A stretch of DNA of 64,000 nucleotides, from the NCBI RefSeq assembly GCF_900111375.1, contig NZ_FOHB01000002.1, positions 212,992 through 276,991 of the forward strand. The letters are read 5' to 3'. The stretch comes from Pedococcus cremeus. GTDB taxonomy: Bacteria > Actinomycetota > Actinomycetes > Actinomycetales > Dermatophilaceae. Positions 33,745-43,022 of the stretch are shown one piece after another (within the stretch, counting starts at the first letter, position 1; the number at the start of each line of letters is the position of its first letter). The notes below the pieces were generated by a model. It searched no databases and was not told the DNA's origin. It was given only the letters and a program-made list of their open reading frames with translations. The translations under genes were made by a program, and so were the position numbers.

Positions 33745-34038
33745 ATGGATATCGTCAGTGCCACACCCGCTCCCGCGACACCGTCGACGCTGGCCGAGCT
33801 GGCAGGGGAGATCCGCGCGGCACGCGAGGACGTCGACGCCAGGCGCCTGGCACCCGTGGACTGGCCCAGCCTCCTTGCGGCCCGCCAGGCGTTGCTGGGC
33901 GCCATGGAGGTGTATGCCCGTGAGCTGACCGCTCGAGGGCTGCCGGTCCCTCGCCAGCTGCGCGACGACCTTCGCCTGCAGCGCGGCATAGGGCACCCCC
34001 AGGCCACTGGTTGGCATCATCACGACCGACCCCGGTGA
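33745..34038 (+). CDS. Small hypothetical protein, helical
   Basis: 97 residues, mostly helical by composition (TLAELAGEIRAAREDVDARR, LLAARQALLGAMEVYARELTARG) with a His-rich end (TGWHHHDRPR). No family recognised. ATG 33745 has TGAGGT upstream; GTG 33721 is in frame and possible. It is cytosolic by composition. GC3 matches real genes in the window. Confidence 0.5.
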   Translation: MDIVSATPAPATPSTLAELAGEIRAAREDVDARRLAPVDWPSLLAARQALLGAMEVYARELTARGLPVPRQLRDDLRLQRGIGHPQATGWHHHDRPR

Positions 34039-34194
34039 CCAACGCGCGGGGAGCCTCTGCCCGCGAGGGCCTCTTCGCGTACCTGGCCTGCAGCGGCGTC
34101 ACCACCCCTACGTGGTGTCAGGGGAAGGGCTCCACACCCCCGCGTGAGTCGGGCGAGGCACGGCCCGGCGGCCGGCGGCGGAGCGGCGGGGGGA

Positions 34195-35766
34195 ATGGTC
34201 CGCCCGGGACCGGGGTTGACGTTGGTCGTGACTGACGCGCCCGACCCCCGCCGCTGGAAGGCCCTTGGCGTCTGCCTCGTCGCCGGCTTCATGACCCTGC
34301 TCGACGTCAGCATCGTCAACGTGGCGCTGCCGTCGATCCGGGAGGGGATCGGGGCCTCGACCAGCGAGCTGCAGTGGGTGGTCTCGGGGTACGCGCTGGC
34401 CTTCGGGCTGGTGCTCGTCCCGGCCGGTCGACTCGGTGACGCCCGCGGGCGCCGGACGATGTTCATCGTCGGCGTGGCGCTGTTCACGCTGAGCAGCTTG
34501 GCCGCGGGCCTGGCTCCGACCGCGTTCCTCCTCGTCGTCGCACGGCTGGTGCAGGGCCTGGGCGGCGGGATCCTGAACCCGCAGGTGTCCGGGCTCATCC
34601 AGGAGCTCTTCCGTGGTCGCGAGAGGGGCAGGGCCTTCGGGATGCTGGGCGCGGTGATCGGCATCTCGACCGCCGTGGGACCGGTGCTCGGCGGGCTGAT
34701 CATCCGCCTGCTCGGCGTCGAGACGGGCTGGCGCTGGATCTTCTTCGTCAACATCCCCATCGGCATCGCCGCCATCGCGTTGTCGCTGCGCCTGCTGCCC
34801 GGTGGCCCGCGAGAGGAGACGCCGACGCGCCGCGACCTCGACCTCGTCGGTGTGGGCCTCCTCGGCGCAGGTGTGCTCGCCGTGCTCCTGCCCCTCGTGG
34901 AGCAGCAGGAGTGGAGAGGTGACGCCAAGTGGGCGCTGCTCGCGGGCGGCGTGATGCTCCTGGCGGTGTTCGTGCTGTGGGAACGCCGGTATGCCGCGCG
35001 CGGGCACGCGGCGCTGGTGGACCTCTCGCTCTTCGCCCTACCGAGCTACAGCGCGGGCTCGGCGCTGGCCATGGCCTATTTCTCCGGCTTCACCGGGATC
35101 TTCTTCGTGCTGACCCTGTACTTCCAGGGCGGGCTTGGCTATTCGCCCCTGCTCGCGGGTCTCGCCGTCACGCCCTTCGCCGCGGGCTCGGCGGTCGCCG
35201 CGGCCCTCGGTGGCCGCGTCGTGACCACCGCCGGCAGGCCGCTGGTCGTCGGCGGCCTCGTCGCGGTCGTCCTCGGGCTGGTCCTCACAGACGTTGCGCT
35301 CGCCCTCCACGGGGACAGCCGCAGCGCTGGTTGGTGGACAGCCCTGCCGCTCCTGGTGGGCGGGCTCGGCAGCGGACTGGTCATCTCGCCGAACCAGACG
35401 TTGACCCTCACCGAGGTGCCGGTCGCCCGGGCAGGGACCGCCGGTGGCGTCCTGCAGACAGGGCAACGCATGGGCACGGCGGTCGGCATCGCCGTGGTCG
35501 GCTCCACCTACTTCGGGGCGCTGAGCAGCAGCCGGGGCGACTACGGCCAGGCGGCCAGCCAGGGCCTGCGCGCCGCCGTGGCGCTGACCACCGTGGCCCT
35601 GCTCATCGGGGTCGCAGACGTCGTGCGGAGCCGCCGCTCCTCCCGCGGGTCGTCCGCCCGCGCCGCCGCCGGCCACCAACCGGCTCACGAGGGTCATGCC
35701 GACGCCACCTCGCAGGGCGACGGCGAAGGTGCCTCGACACCGTCGCGGGTCGGTGGAGAGACCTGA
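34195..35766 (+). CDS. DHA2 (14-TMS) MFS drug exporter
   Basis: 523 residues with 14 predicted helices. Motifs are LDVSIVNVALPSI in helix 1 (DHA2 signature), GRLGDARGRRTMF (motif A), RLVQGLGGGILNPQ (motif B) and GPVLGGLI (motif C). It is a proton antiporter of the EmrB/QacA type; the substrate is unknown. The C-terminal 60 residues are hydrophilic. Starts at ATG 34195 or GTG 34228 are both possible. No TetR-type regulator is adjacent, which is unusual for this family. Confidence 0.88.
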   Translation: MVRPGPGLTLVVTDAPDPRRWKALGVCLVAGFMTLLDVSIVNVALPSIREGIGASTSELQWVVSGYALAFGLVLVPAGRLGDARGRRTMFIVGVALFTLSSLAAGLAPTAFLLVVARLVQGLGGGILNPQVSGLIQELFRGRERGRAFGMLGAVIGISTAVGPVLGGLIIRLLGVETGWRWIFFVNIPIGIAAIALSLRLLPGGPREETPTRRDLDLVGVGLLGAGVLAVLLPLVEQQEWRGDAKWALLAGGVMLLAVFVLWERRYAARGHAALVDLSLFALPSYSAGSALAMAYFSGFTGIFFVLTLYFQGGLGYSPLLAGLAVTPFAAGSAVAAALGGRVVTTAGRPLVVGGLVAVVLGLVLTDVALALHGDSRSAGWWTALPLLVGGLGSGLVISPNQTLTLTEVPVARAGTAGGVLQTGQRMGTAVGIAVVGSTYFGALSSSRGDYGQAASQGLRAAVALTTVALLIGVADVVRSRRSSRGSSARAAAGHQPAHEGHADATSQGDGEGASTPSRVGGET

Positions 35767-35793
35767 TCGGAAGCACCCCCAGCAAGGGCAACA

Positions 35794-36582
35794 TCAGGAG
35801 CTGCTGCGGCCGTCCGGCCCGACGCGCTGATGGTCGCCGAACCCGTGGGAGGCCCAGCTGCCGTCGGCATGCACCAGCACCACGGCCAACGCTGCGGCCG
35901 CGGCCACCATGGTCACGAACCAGAGGCCACGCGCCCACCGGCCCGGCACGGCCTGGCCGGCGGCCGAGCCACGCATCACGGTCGTCCGCAGGGCAGGGAT
36001 GATCCGCCCGAGCAGGTGCAGACCCACGGCTCCGGCCCACACCGCGAAGAACCCCTGGTGGACCGTCACCCAGTCCACCCGGAAGCCGAGCAGCATGGCC
36101 ACGCTCTGGCGGGCCACCGCTTCTCCCAGCAGCACCAGCGCGACCCCCGTCGCGAGCAGCCCGAGAGTCGAGACCACGACGAGCGGCCCGAGCAGACGCA
36201 TGAACAGCGGCGGAGCTCCGGCCTCCCGGTACGGCCTGCGACCGAGGTAGTAGCTGGCCATCCTCCACGTGGTGCTCGCTGTCTTCATCGTCGCCGGAGG
36301 GATCAGCAGCGCCCCGAGCGCGACGTGCCACGAGATCAGGCCGCGCACGTCGAAGAGCGTCAGCAGCTCGCCGATCGAGAGTGCCAACAGCACCAGCGCG
36401 GTCCAGGCGGTCAGCAGGGCGTTGCCAGCCGGGCCGCCGCTGCTGGGGAGGACGGGGTTCTCCCGCACCTCTCGTCCGCTGGCCTCGGCCAGCGTGTCCG
36501 CGACGGCCCGCCTCAGAGCGCTCTCGGGCTTGGCCGTCAAGGATCGCACGGACCGAGCATGGCACGCGGGGCGGTCTGTCAC
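35794..36582 (-). CDS. Cytochrome b561/ferric-reductase-like four-helix membrane protein
   Basis: 262 residues with about five hydrophobic helices. Histidines placed within helices (ISWHVALGALL near 85, VTVHQGFFAVW near 174, VGLHLLGRI near 188) suggest b-type haem ligation across the membrane. GTG 36582 overlaps the TGA of the FMN-protein remnant upstream (GTGA), so the gene was once translationally coupled to an FMN-binding protein. The likely role is membrane electron transfer to an extracytoplasmic flavoprotein. The haem assignment is inferred from His positions. Confidence 0.65.
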   Translation of the reverse strand: MTDRPACHARSVRSLTAKPESALRRAVADTLAEASGREVRENPVLPSSGGPAGNALLTAWTALVLLALSIGELLTLFDVRGLISWHVALGALLIPPATMKTASTTWRMASYYLGRRPYREAGAPPLFMRLLGPLVVVSTLGLLATGVALVLLGEAVARQSVAMLLGFRVDWVTVHQGFFAVWAGAVGLHLLGRIIPALRTTVMRGSAAGQAVPGRWARGLWFVTMVAAAAALAVVLVHADGSWASHGFGDHQRVGPDGRSSS

Positions 36583-36698
36583 ATGTTGGCGGCGTCGAGC
36601 GTGGTGCCCGGAGGCCGGTCCTGTAGCCCTCGCTGGTGTAGGTGGCGCCGCTCACCAGGTCGATGTTCGCCGACTGCGCCTTCAGCGCCTCCTGGCGC
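36579..36698 (-). pseudogene. Decayed 3' end of an FMN-binding-domain gene
   Basis: About 120 bases match the 3' end of the intact FMN-binding gene (40974-41091) at roughly 90 percent by eye, including the flavinylation motif DLVSGATYTSEGY. A two-base insertion shifts the frame after GYRTGL and no start or upstream domain remains. With the intact copy it forms a direct repeat around the glycosidase gene. Confidence 0.85.
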
Positions 36699-36996
36699 TC
36701 GGAGAACTGAGACAGCCGGGACGTTGGCCTCTTCTTCGTGCCTCCCAGCGCGCTTGTCATGAGATAGGGGCGACGAACCAGTTGGGCGTCGCCACCGCGT
36801 CCCCGACAAGTTCGCGTCCTCGACTTGGTGCAGGCCCGCATTCGTGACGGGCGCCCTTCGCAGCGACCGTTCACGAGGCTGATGCACCTCTGAACCGTGC
36901 GAGATGGTCTTGGGAGAGCCATGACGACCGCCCGTGTGGGACAAGCTCCCTGGCGCCGAATCGGCTCGCTCGACGCGAAGTGCCCTGGAGGTCACG

Positions 36997-39900
36997 ATGT
37001 TACGAGCCGTTCACCATCGGGTTGTCGCGTTCGTTGCTGGGATGGCAGTCGTCCTTCTGTCGTTCGTGGGCCTGCCGGCGGCCCATGCGGCCAATGTCGA
37101 GATCGCCGTTGACGGCGGTCAGACGCTCCAGACGATCTCGGCGCTGGGCGCCGACATCAACCCCCACTCCTGGGACAACGGCAAGCTCAAACCAGTCCTC
37201 GACCTGCTCATCGACCAAGCGGGCATGAAGACCTTCCGCGTCGGGATGGACATGATCGACTGGGAGTCCACCAACGACAATGCCGACCCCAACACCTTCA
37301 ACTGGGACTACTACAACCCCATCTACTCCGGCCAGACCAGCTTCGACACCAAGTACGCCGGCTCCAACTTCGCCGACACCTGGAACGTCATCGACTACCT
37401 CCACCAGCGGGGAGTCCCCGACAGCGCCATCGAGCTCAGCTTCATGGGCCCCGGGCCGTCGTGGATGGGCGGCAGCTCACTGGCATCCGGCCAGGAGGAC
37501 GAGTTCGTCGAGGAGGTCCTGTCGGCCGCCTACTACGGCTACAGCCATGGTCACGCGTTCGGCCTGTTCAGCCCCAACAACGAGCCGGACATCAGCGCCA
37601 ACGAAGGCGTCACCATGAGCGACACCCGGTACGCCGACATCCTGAACCGCCTGGCCGGCAGGATGGACACACTGGGCATGGGTGGCGTGAAGCTGCTCGG
37701 TCCGGAGACGTGCTGCACCGTCGGCTACGCCAGCCCCATGAAGAACTTCCCCGCGCTCCTGGCCAAGCTCGCCCACTTCGACTTCCACAACTACAACGGC
37801 GATGACAACGGCGCAGCTGGTGCGGTGGCCGGAACGGGCAAGGACTTCTGGATCAGCGAGTACGCCAACTGGAACCAGACCTTCGCGTACCTGGACCAGG
37901 GCGCTTCCGGGCTTCAGATGTGGGAGGCCTACGACAGCGTCTACAACCACGCCGTCGTCAACGGCAAGGGAAGCGACCCGGGTAACGACTCCCTGCCGTA
38001 CGGCAACACACCGCTCATCGCCTACAACAAGACCACCGGGGTCTACACCCCGCGCAACGAGTTCTACTACTTCGGGCAGCTCTTCCGGTGGGTCCCCATC
38101 GGCGCGCAGCGGATCCACGCCAGCTCCGGCAACAGCAACGTCAAGATCAAGGCCTTCCGGGACGCGCCCACCACCCGTCTCACCCTGGTGGGGGAGAACA
38201 CCTCCGGGAGCGCCCAGACGCTGACCATCGCGCTGAGCAACCTCGCCACCCCGCCCGCCTTCCAGTACTACCAGAGCAACTCCAGCAGCCACATGGCCCA
38301 GGGAGCCGATGTGCCGGTGAGCGGCGGCTCCGCCACCGTCACGGTGCCGGCCAACACCACCTTCACGCTCACCGGCCTGGGCGTGCCCGACGAGGCGGCG
38401 CCCACCGCACCCCGTGACCTCAGCGCGACCGGCGCCATGGGTACGGCCAACCTCGCCTGGAGCGCATCCACCGACAACGTCGGCGTGACCCGGTACAACG
38501 TCTACCGGTCCACGACCTCGGGCTTCACTCCCGGTGACGCCACCAGGGTCGGGCAGTCGAGCACCACCTCGTTCACCGACGCGGGACTGTCCGCAGGCAC
38601 GTACTACTACGTGGTGACCGCCCAGGATGCGGTCGGCAACACGAGTCCACCCTCGAACGAGGCGTCCGCCACCGTGACTGCCGACACGACCGCACCCGCG
38701 GTCTCGGTCACGGCGCCCGGCAACGGCACCACCGTCTCAGGCACCGTCAACGTCACTGCCTCCGCTTCCGACAACGTCGGCGTGGCCGGCGTGCAGCTGA
38801 AGCTGGACGGCACGAACCTCGGCTCCGAGGTCACCACCACGCCCTACACGACCACGTGGGACACCACCAAGGCCTCGAACGGCAGCCACCTCCTCACCGC
38901 CGTGGCGCGGGATGCTGCCGGGAACACCACCACGTCGAGCGCCGTCGCCGTCACGGTGTCGAACGCCGTCACGGGAACGCAGCTGCTCGGCCTCAACACC
39001 ATCCAGGGTTCGGCGGACAGCGACGCTGCCGGCGAAGCCGAGGCCTTCAGGTCCACCGCCACCGCAAGCGGCCAGGCCGGCAGCCTGACCCTCTACGTCG
39101 ACTCCGGCTCGGGCGCGACCACCCTCAAGGTGGGTGTCTACTCCGATACCAGTGGCAGGCCGGGCACACTGCTGGCCTCGGGCTCCCTGAGCGCCCCTCG
39201 CTCGGCCGCCTGGAACACGGTCGTCCTGAGCCCCAACCCGACGCTCAGCTCTGGCACCCCGTACTGGGTCGCTCTGCTCGGCACCGGCGGCCAGATCAAC
39301 TACCGGGACACCTCCACGGGCTCCTGCTCGCAGTCCAACGCCACCACCGGCCTGTCGAACCTGCCATCCACCTGGTCGCCCGGCACGACGTGGCCGACGT
39401 GCAACCTGTCGGCCTACGTCTCGGCGACGGCGCCCGACACCACGGTGCCCACTGCCAGCATCACGAGCCCGGCCGACAACGCCACCGTCTCCGGACAGCT
39501 CACCGTCGACGTCTCCGCCAGCGACGACGTGGGCATCAGCAAGGTCGAGCTCTATGTCGACGGCACCCTCACCAGCACCCGGACGGCGAGCCCGTACACC
39601 TTCACGGTGGACACCACGAGGCTCACCAACGCGGCACACCAGCTGACGGCCAAGGCCTACGACGCGGCCGGCAACGTCGGCACCTCGGCCGCCGTCTCGG
39701 TCACGGTGCTCAACGGCACCCCCACCGACACGACTCCGCCGACGGCGCCCACCGGCCTGAGCCAGACCGGCGCGACCGCCACCACGGCCACCCTCAGCTG
39801 GATGCCCTCCACCGACGACGTGGGCGTGGCTGGGTACGGCTACTACGACGCTGGTTCCACCCCGCTCGGCACCACCACCAGCACCTCGCACACCTACACC

Positions 39901-40932
39901 GGTCTCACCTGCGGCACCACCTACCCCGTCGGTGTGGATGCCTACGACGCGGCCGGCAACCGGTCGGCGAAGGCCACGACCACCCTCAACTCCGCAGCCT
40001 GCGACACCCAGGCGCCGAGCGTCAGTCTCACCAGCCCGGCCGCTGGCGCCACCGTGTCGGGCACCATCTCCGTCGCCGCGTCCGCCACCGACAACGTCGG
40101 CGTGGCGGGGGTGCAGTTCCGTCTCGACGGCGCCACCCTCGGCGTCGAGGACACCACTGCGCCGTACACGGTGGCCTGGGACACCACCACCGCCACGGCT
40201 GGCAGCCACACCCTCACCGCCGTGGCCCGCGACGCCGCCGGCAACACCACCACGTCGAGCCCGGTCACCGTCACCGTCACCGGCTCGCAGCCGGTCACGC
40301 TCGACAAGCAGGTGACCACCCACCAGTCCACCAGGAGCACGCGCATCACCTCCCCGGCCCTCACGACGGCCGGCCCCAACGAGCTGCTCGTGGCCTTCAT
40401 CTCCTCCGACGGCCCATCGCAGACCGGCGGTGAGACCTTCTCGTCGGTGACCGGCGGCGGCCTCAGCTGGACCCTGCGCAAGCGGGTCAACGCCAGCTTC
40501 GGCACCTCGGAGATCTGGACCGCGCCGGCCGCCACGGTGGCCAGGCGGATCACCGTGAGGGCCAACCGGTCGTCCGGCTCCTATGCCGGCTCCATCACCG
40601 TCGCGGCGTTCCGGAACGCGAGCCTCACGACCCCTGGTGCCACCGGGGGAGCCTCGGCTTCCTCCGGCGCGCCGACCGCCAGCCTCACCGCCACCAGGAC
40701 CGGGGCGGTGGTCTGGGGTGTCGGGAACGACTGGGACAGGGCGGCCGCCCGTACCGTCGGCGCCGGCCAGACCCTCGTCGACCAGTTCCTCGCGACCGGC
40801 CCCGCCTGCACCTTCTGGGTCCAGAGGCTGAACTCGCCGGGCACCGCCGGCCAGACCATGACCGTCTCGGACACCGCCCCCACCACCGACCAGTGGAACC
40901 TCGCCACGATCGAGATCATCCCCGCCGGCTGA
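36997..40932 (+). CDS. Large secreted multidomain glycoside hydrolase (clan GH-A, GH30-like)
   Basis: 1311 residues. Signal peptide ends AHA at 31. The catalytic domain (about 32-460) opens QTISALGADINPHSW; the general acid is probably Glu196 in SPNNEPD and the nucleophile Glu288 in WISEYANW, as in GH30/clan A retaining enzymes. Then come fibronectin III (462-560), Ig-like (565-655), a jelly-roll-like module shared with the FG-GAP protein (658-810), Ig-like (814-905), FN3 (911-1000), Ig-like (1003-1095) and a C-terminal beta domain (1097-1311). It probably degrades a polysaccharide outside the cell. ATG 36997 has GGAGGTCACG. It interrupts what looks like a flavin-reductase operon. Confidence 0.82.
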   Translation: MLRAVHHRVVAFVAGMAVVLLSFVGLPAAHAANVEIAVDGGQTLQTISALGADINPHSWDNGKLKPVLDLLIDQAGMKTFRVGMDMIDWESTNDNADPNTFNWDYYNPIYSGQTSFDTKYAGSNFADTWNVIDYLHQRGVPDSAIELSFMGPGPSWMGGSSLASGQEDEFVEEVLSAAYYGYSHGHAFGLFSPNNEPDISANEGVTMSDTRYADILNRLAGRMDTLGMGGVKLLGPETCCTVGYASPMKNFPALLAKLAHFDFHNYNGDDNGAAGAVAGTGKDFWISEYANWNQTFAYLDQGASGLQMWEAYDSVYNHAVVNGKGSDPGNDSLPYGNTPLIAYNKTTGVYTPRNEFYYFGQLFRWVPIGAQRIHASSGNSNVKIKAFRDAPTTRLTLVGENTSGSAQTLTIALSNLATPPAFQYYQSNSSSHMAQGADVPVSGGSATVTVPANTTFTLTGLGVPDEAAPTAPRDLSATGAMGTANLAWSASTDNVGVTRYNVYRSTTSGFTPGDATRVGQSSTTSFTDAGLSAGTYYYVVTAQDAVGNTSPPSNEASATVTADTTAPAVSVTAPGNGTTVSGTVNVTASASDNVGVAGVQLKLDGTNLGSEVTTTPYTTTWDTTKASNGSHLLTAVARDAAGNTTTSSAVAVTVSNAVTGTQLLGLNTIQGSADSDAAGEAEAFRSTATASGQAGSLTLYVDSGSGATTLKVGVYSDTSGRPGTLLASGSLSAPRSAAWNTVVLSPNPTLSSGTPYWVALLGTGGQINYRDTSTGSCSQSNATTGLSNLPSTWSPGTTWPTCNLSAYVSATAPDTTVPTASITSPADNATVSGQLTVDVSASDDVGISKVELYVDGTLTSTRTASPYTFTVDTTRLTNAAHQLTAKAYDAAGNVGTSAAVSVTVLNGTPTDTTPPTAPTGLSQTGATATTATLSWMPSTDDVGVAGYGYYDAGSTPLGTTTSTSHTYTGLTCGTTYPVGVDAYDAAGNRSAKATTTLNSAACDTQAPSVSLTSPAAGATVSGTISVAASATDNVGVAGVQFRLDGATLGVEDTTAPYTVAWDTTTATAGSHTLTAVARDAAGNTTTSSPVTVTVTGSQPVTLDKQVTTHQSTRSTRITSPALTTAGPNELLVAFISSDGPSQTGGETFSSVTGGGLSWTLRKRVNASFGTSEIWTAPAATVARRITVRANRSSGSYAGSITVAAFRNASLTTPGATGGASASSGAPTASLTATRTGAVVWGVGNDWDRAAARTVGAGQTLVDQFLATGPACTFWVQRLNSPGTAGQTMTVSDTAPTTDQWNLATIEIIPAG

Positions 40933-40949
40933 GCGAACCGGTGCTCAGC
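40928..40949 (+). terminator. Hairpin after the glycosidase gene
   Basis: Arms GCTGAGC and GCTCAGC with an 8-base loop; the glycosidase stop codon lies in the left arm. It stands between convergent genes and could end transcription from both sides. There is no T-run. Confidence 0.4.
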
Positions 40950-40973
40950 AGGGCTGTCGCGTCTCGCCGCCCC

Positions 40974-41486
40974 TCACAGATGGGCGGCGTCGAGCGCGGC
41001 CTGGAGGCTGGTCTTGTAGCCCTCGCTGGTGTAGGTGGCGCCGCTCACCAGGTCGATGTTCGCGGACTGCGCCTTCAGCGCTTCCTGGCGCAGGATCGGT
41101 GCTGCGCTGGCGCTGATCTCGACGGAGGTGGACGAGCTGTCGGTCAGGTGGATCGCCGTCACCTTGGTGATCTTCTTGCCCAGCAACGAGACCTTCACCT
41201 GCACGTTGCCGTACGGAGTCTGGACCACGGCACCGGTGGCGGTGCGCCGGGCCGGTGGCGCGGACGTCGTCGTGCCCGGCTTCTTCGACCCCTTCCGGGC
41301 GTGGCGGGTGGGCGGGCCGGCGGCGGGAGGCGCGGAGCTCACGGCACCGCCCGCCGAGCCGGAGGCTCCGGACACGACGTGGACGCCGCCCGCTGCCTGC
41401 GGGCCGGAGTGCTGCCCGGCCTGCCAGCTCGAGACGAGGACGACGCCTGCCGCTGCGGCGGTGCCGAGGGCGGTGACGGTTCTCAC
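40974..41486 (-). CDS. FMN-binding-domain protein (covalently flavinylated, exported)
   Basis: 170 residues: hydrophobic N-terminal anchor (VTALGTAAAAGVVLVSS), Ser/Pro/Ala spacer and an NqrC/RnfG-type FMN-binding domain from about residue 80. The flavinylation motif DxxSGATxT is complete in DLVSGATYTS; the second Thr should receive FMN from ApbE. The domain faces outside. GTG 41486 overlaps the ferric-reductase stop (GTGA) and GAAAGG stands upstream. Together they form a membrane electron-transfer pair. ApbE is not in the window. The 3' end is duplicated at 36579. Confidence 0.9.
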   Translation of the reverse strand: MRTVTALGTAAAAGVVLVSSWQAGQHSGPQAAGGVHVVSGASGSAGGAVSSAPPAAGPPTRHARKGSKKPGTTTSAPPARRTATGAVVQTPYGNVQVKVSLLGKKITKVTAIHLTDSSSTSVEISASAAPILRQEALKAQSANIDLVSGATYTSEGYKTSLQAALDAAHL

Positions 41487-42961
41487 CAGCTGAACCTTTC
41501 GTCGTGGATGTTGAGGCGGGGCACACCCGCCTCGCGCAGGCTGGTGTGGACGAGGTCCATCCAGGCGGCAGGGCCGCACAGGTAGACGTCGCACTGTCGC
41601 GGGTCGTGCAGCAGGCGGCGCAGCCGGTCGGCGTCGTCATGCCCGGGCTGGTCGCCGGGGAACCACGACCCGGCCACGGGAGGCCCGGTCAGCAGGTGGA
41701 GGGCATGTCCCTCGTCCTCGGTCAGCCGCTCGAGCTCGGCACGGAGGGCGAGCTGGTCCTCGGCGTCGGCGCGGTAGGCGACGGTGATGTCCCCGGGCCT
41801 GGTGGCGGGGTCGGCCGCGAGCTCCTCCGCCAGCGCGCGGATGGGGGTGATGCCGATCCCGGCCGCGATGAGGAGCACCCGGCGCCGGGTGCGGCGGGCC
41901 GTGGTGAACGCGCCGTACGGCCCCTCGATGAGCACCCTCGTGCCGGGTCGCAGCTTCGCGAGTGCCCGCGAGTGGTCACCGAGGTCCCGCACGGTGAGGC
42001 GCAGGTGGTTCTCGCTGGGCATGCTCGACAGCGACCAGGGGTGGGCGAACGCGCGCAGCCCCGGCGCGTTGAACCGCCAGTTGAAGAACTGGCCGGCCCG
42101 CGCGTCGAGCTGCTCGAGGTCGCGACCGCGCACCCAGACAGACCAGACACCGGCGGTCTCCTCGACCACGGCCTCGACGCGCAGCCGGTGCCGCAGCGAC
42201 CGGTAGACGGGCACGAGGACCCGCCACCACACGATGCTGCCGGCGACCAGCACGTACAGCCCGAGCCAGTAGACGCGGACGACGGGGGAGCGGCTCAGGT
42301 CGGAGCCGATCGACAGCTGGTGGGGGATCGACAGGGCGACCGCCGCGTATGCCGTGAGGTGCACCAGGTGCCACCGCTCGTATCCCATGGCGCGCACGGC
42401 CATCCGGACCGACGTGACCGCGATGACGACCAGCAGCGCCGTCGCCGCGAACGCGGTCAGCATGTCGGGGACGGTGCGGAGCATGACGAAGGGCTCCACC
42501 ACCGGTGCCAGCCACGCGCTGCGGTGGTCGCGCGCGGCATACCCGAGAACCAGGGTCTCGAGGTGCACCAGGACGAGGGGCACGGTGATGCGGCCGAGCA
42601 CCCGGTGCGCCTTCAGGGCGCGGTCGGTTCCGTAGACGCGGTCGATCCACGGCACCCGTGCCGCCAGCAGCAGCTGGAGGAGCAGCAGGTCGACGGCGAC
42701 CAGCCCGGTGGCTCGGCCGATCGCGATGAGACCGGTCGGCCAGCTGCCGGAGACCAGGTCCTTGCTGCCGCCGTCGCGGAAGAACAGCGCCAGGACGAGG
42801 ACCAGGCTCGCGGCGGCCAGCAGCTCGAGGAGGTCGCCGACCCGTTGCCGCCAGGACAGGTGGCGACGCCCGGCCCGGCGGGGGTCGTGGTGGCGTGCAG
42901 GGAGCTGGCGCAGGCGAGCATCGATGGACCGCCTCGAGGACTGCCTCTGCACTGTGGTCAT
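41483..42961 (-). CDS. Ferric reductase-like transmembrane protein with ferredoxin-NADP reductase domain
   Basis: 492 residues. The N-terminal half has about six helices with paired haem histidines (LKAHRVLGRI, VLVHLETLVL, RWHLVHLTAY, LSIPHQLS). The C-terminal half is a flavodoxin-reductase-like FAD/NAD(P)H module with FAHPWSLSSMP (FAD), RVLIEGPYGAFT, LLIAAGIGITPIRAL and CDVYLCGPAAWMD. Electrons would pass from cytosolic NAD(P)H via FAD and haems to the outside, where the coupled FMN-binding protein accepts them. ATG 42961 starts 61 bases from the divergent response regulator. It is followed by the FMN gene with a 4-base overlap. Confidence 0.9.
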   Translation of the reverse strand: MTTVQRQSSRRSIDARLRQLPARHHDPRRAGRRHLSWRQRVGDLLELLAAASLVLVLALFFRDGGSKDLVSGSWPTGLIAIGRATGLVAVDLLLLQLLLAARVPWIDRVYGTDRALKAHRVLGRITVPLVLVHLETLVLGYAARDHRSAWLAPVVEPFVMLRTVPDMLTAFAATALLVVIAVTSVRMAVRAMGYERWHLVHLTAYAAVALSIPHQLSIGSDLSRSPVVRVYWLGLYVLVAGSIVWWRVLVPVYRSLRHRLRVEAVVEETAGVWSVWVRGRDLEQLDARAGQFFNWRFNAPGLRAFAHPWSLSSMPSENHLRLTVRDLGDHSRALAKLRPGTRVLIEGPYGAFTTARRTRRRVLLIAAGIGITPIRALAEELAADPATRPGDITVAYRADAEDQLALRAELERLTEDEGHALHLLTGPPVAGSWFPGDQPGHDDADRLRRLLHDPRQCDVYLCGPAAWMDLVHTSLREAGVPRLNIHDERFSW

Positions 42962-42982
42962 GACGCCATGGTGGCGGGCACA

Positions 42983-43000
42983 TCTCAGAGACTTCTGAGA
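42983..43000. promoter_or_regulatory. Inverted repeat between reductase operon and two-component genes
   Basis: TCTCAGA and TCTGAGA form perfect 7-base arms around GACT in the only 61 bases separating the divergent starts. It is a good candidate for the response-regulator operator controlling both directions. Confidence 0.6.
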
Positions 43001-43022
43001 CCGCCGTGCGACGATCGGTGGC

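Noticed and set aside
38737-40323. 528-residue open frame antisense to the glycosidase
   Set aside because: Gly/Arg-rich shadow typical of high-GC coding; the opposite strand encodes clear FN3 and Ig-like domains.
40974-42961. Flavin operon read as a nitrate or respiratory Rnf/Nqr complex
   Set aside because: Only a single FMN-binding protein and an FNR-type ferric reductase are present; no other Rnf or Nqr subunits.
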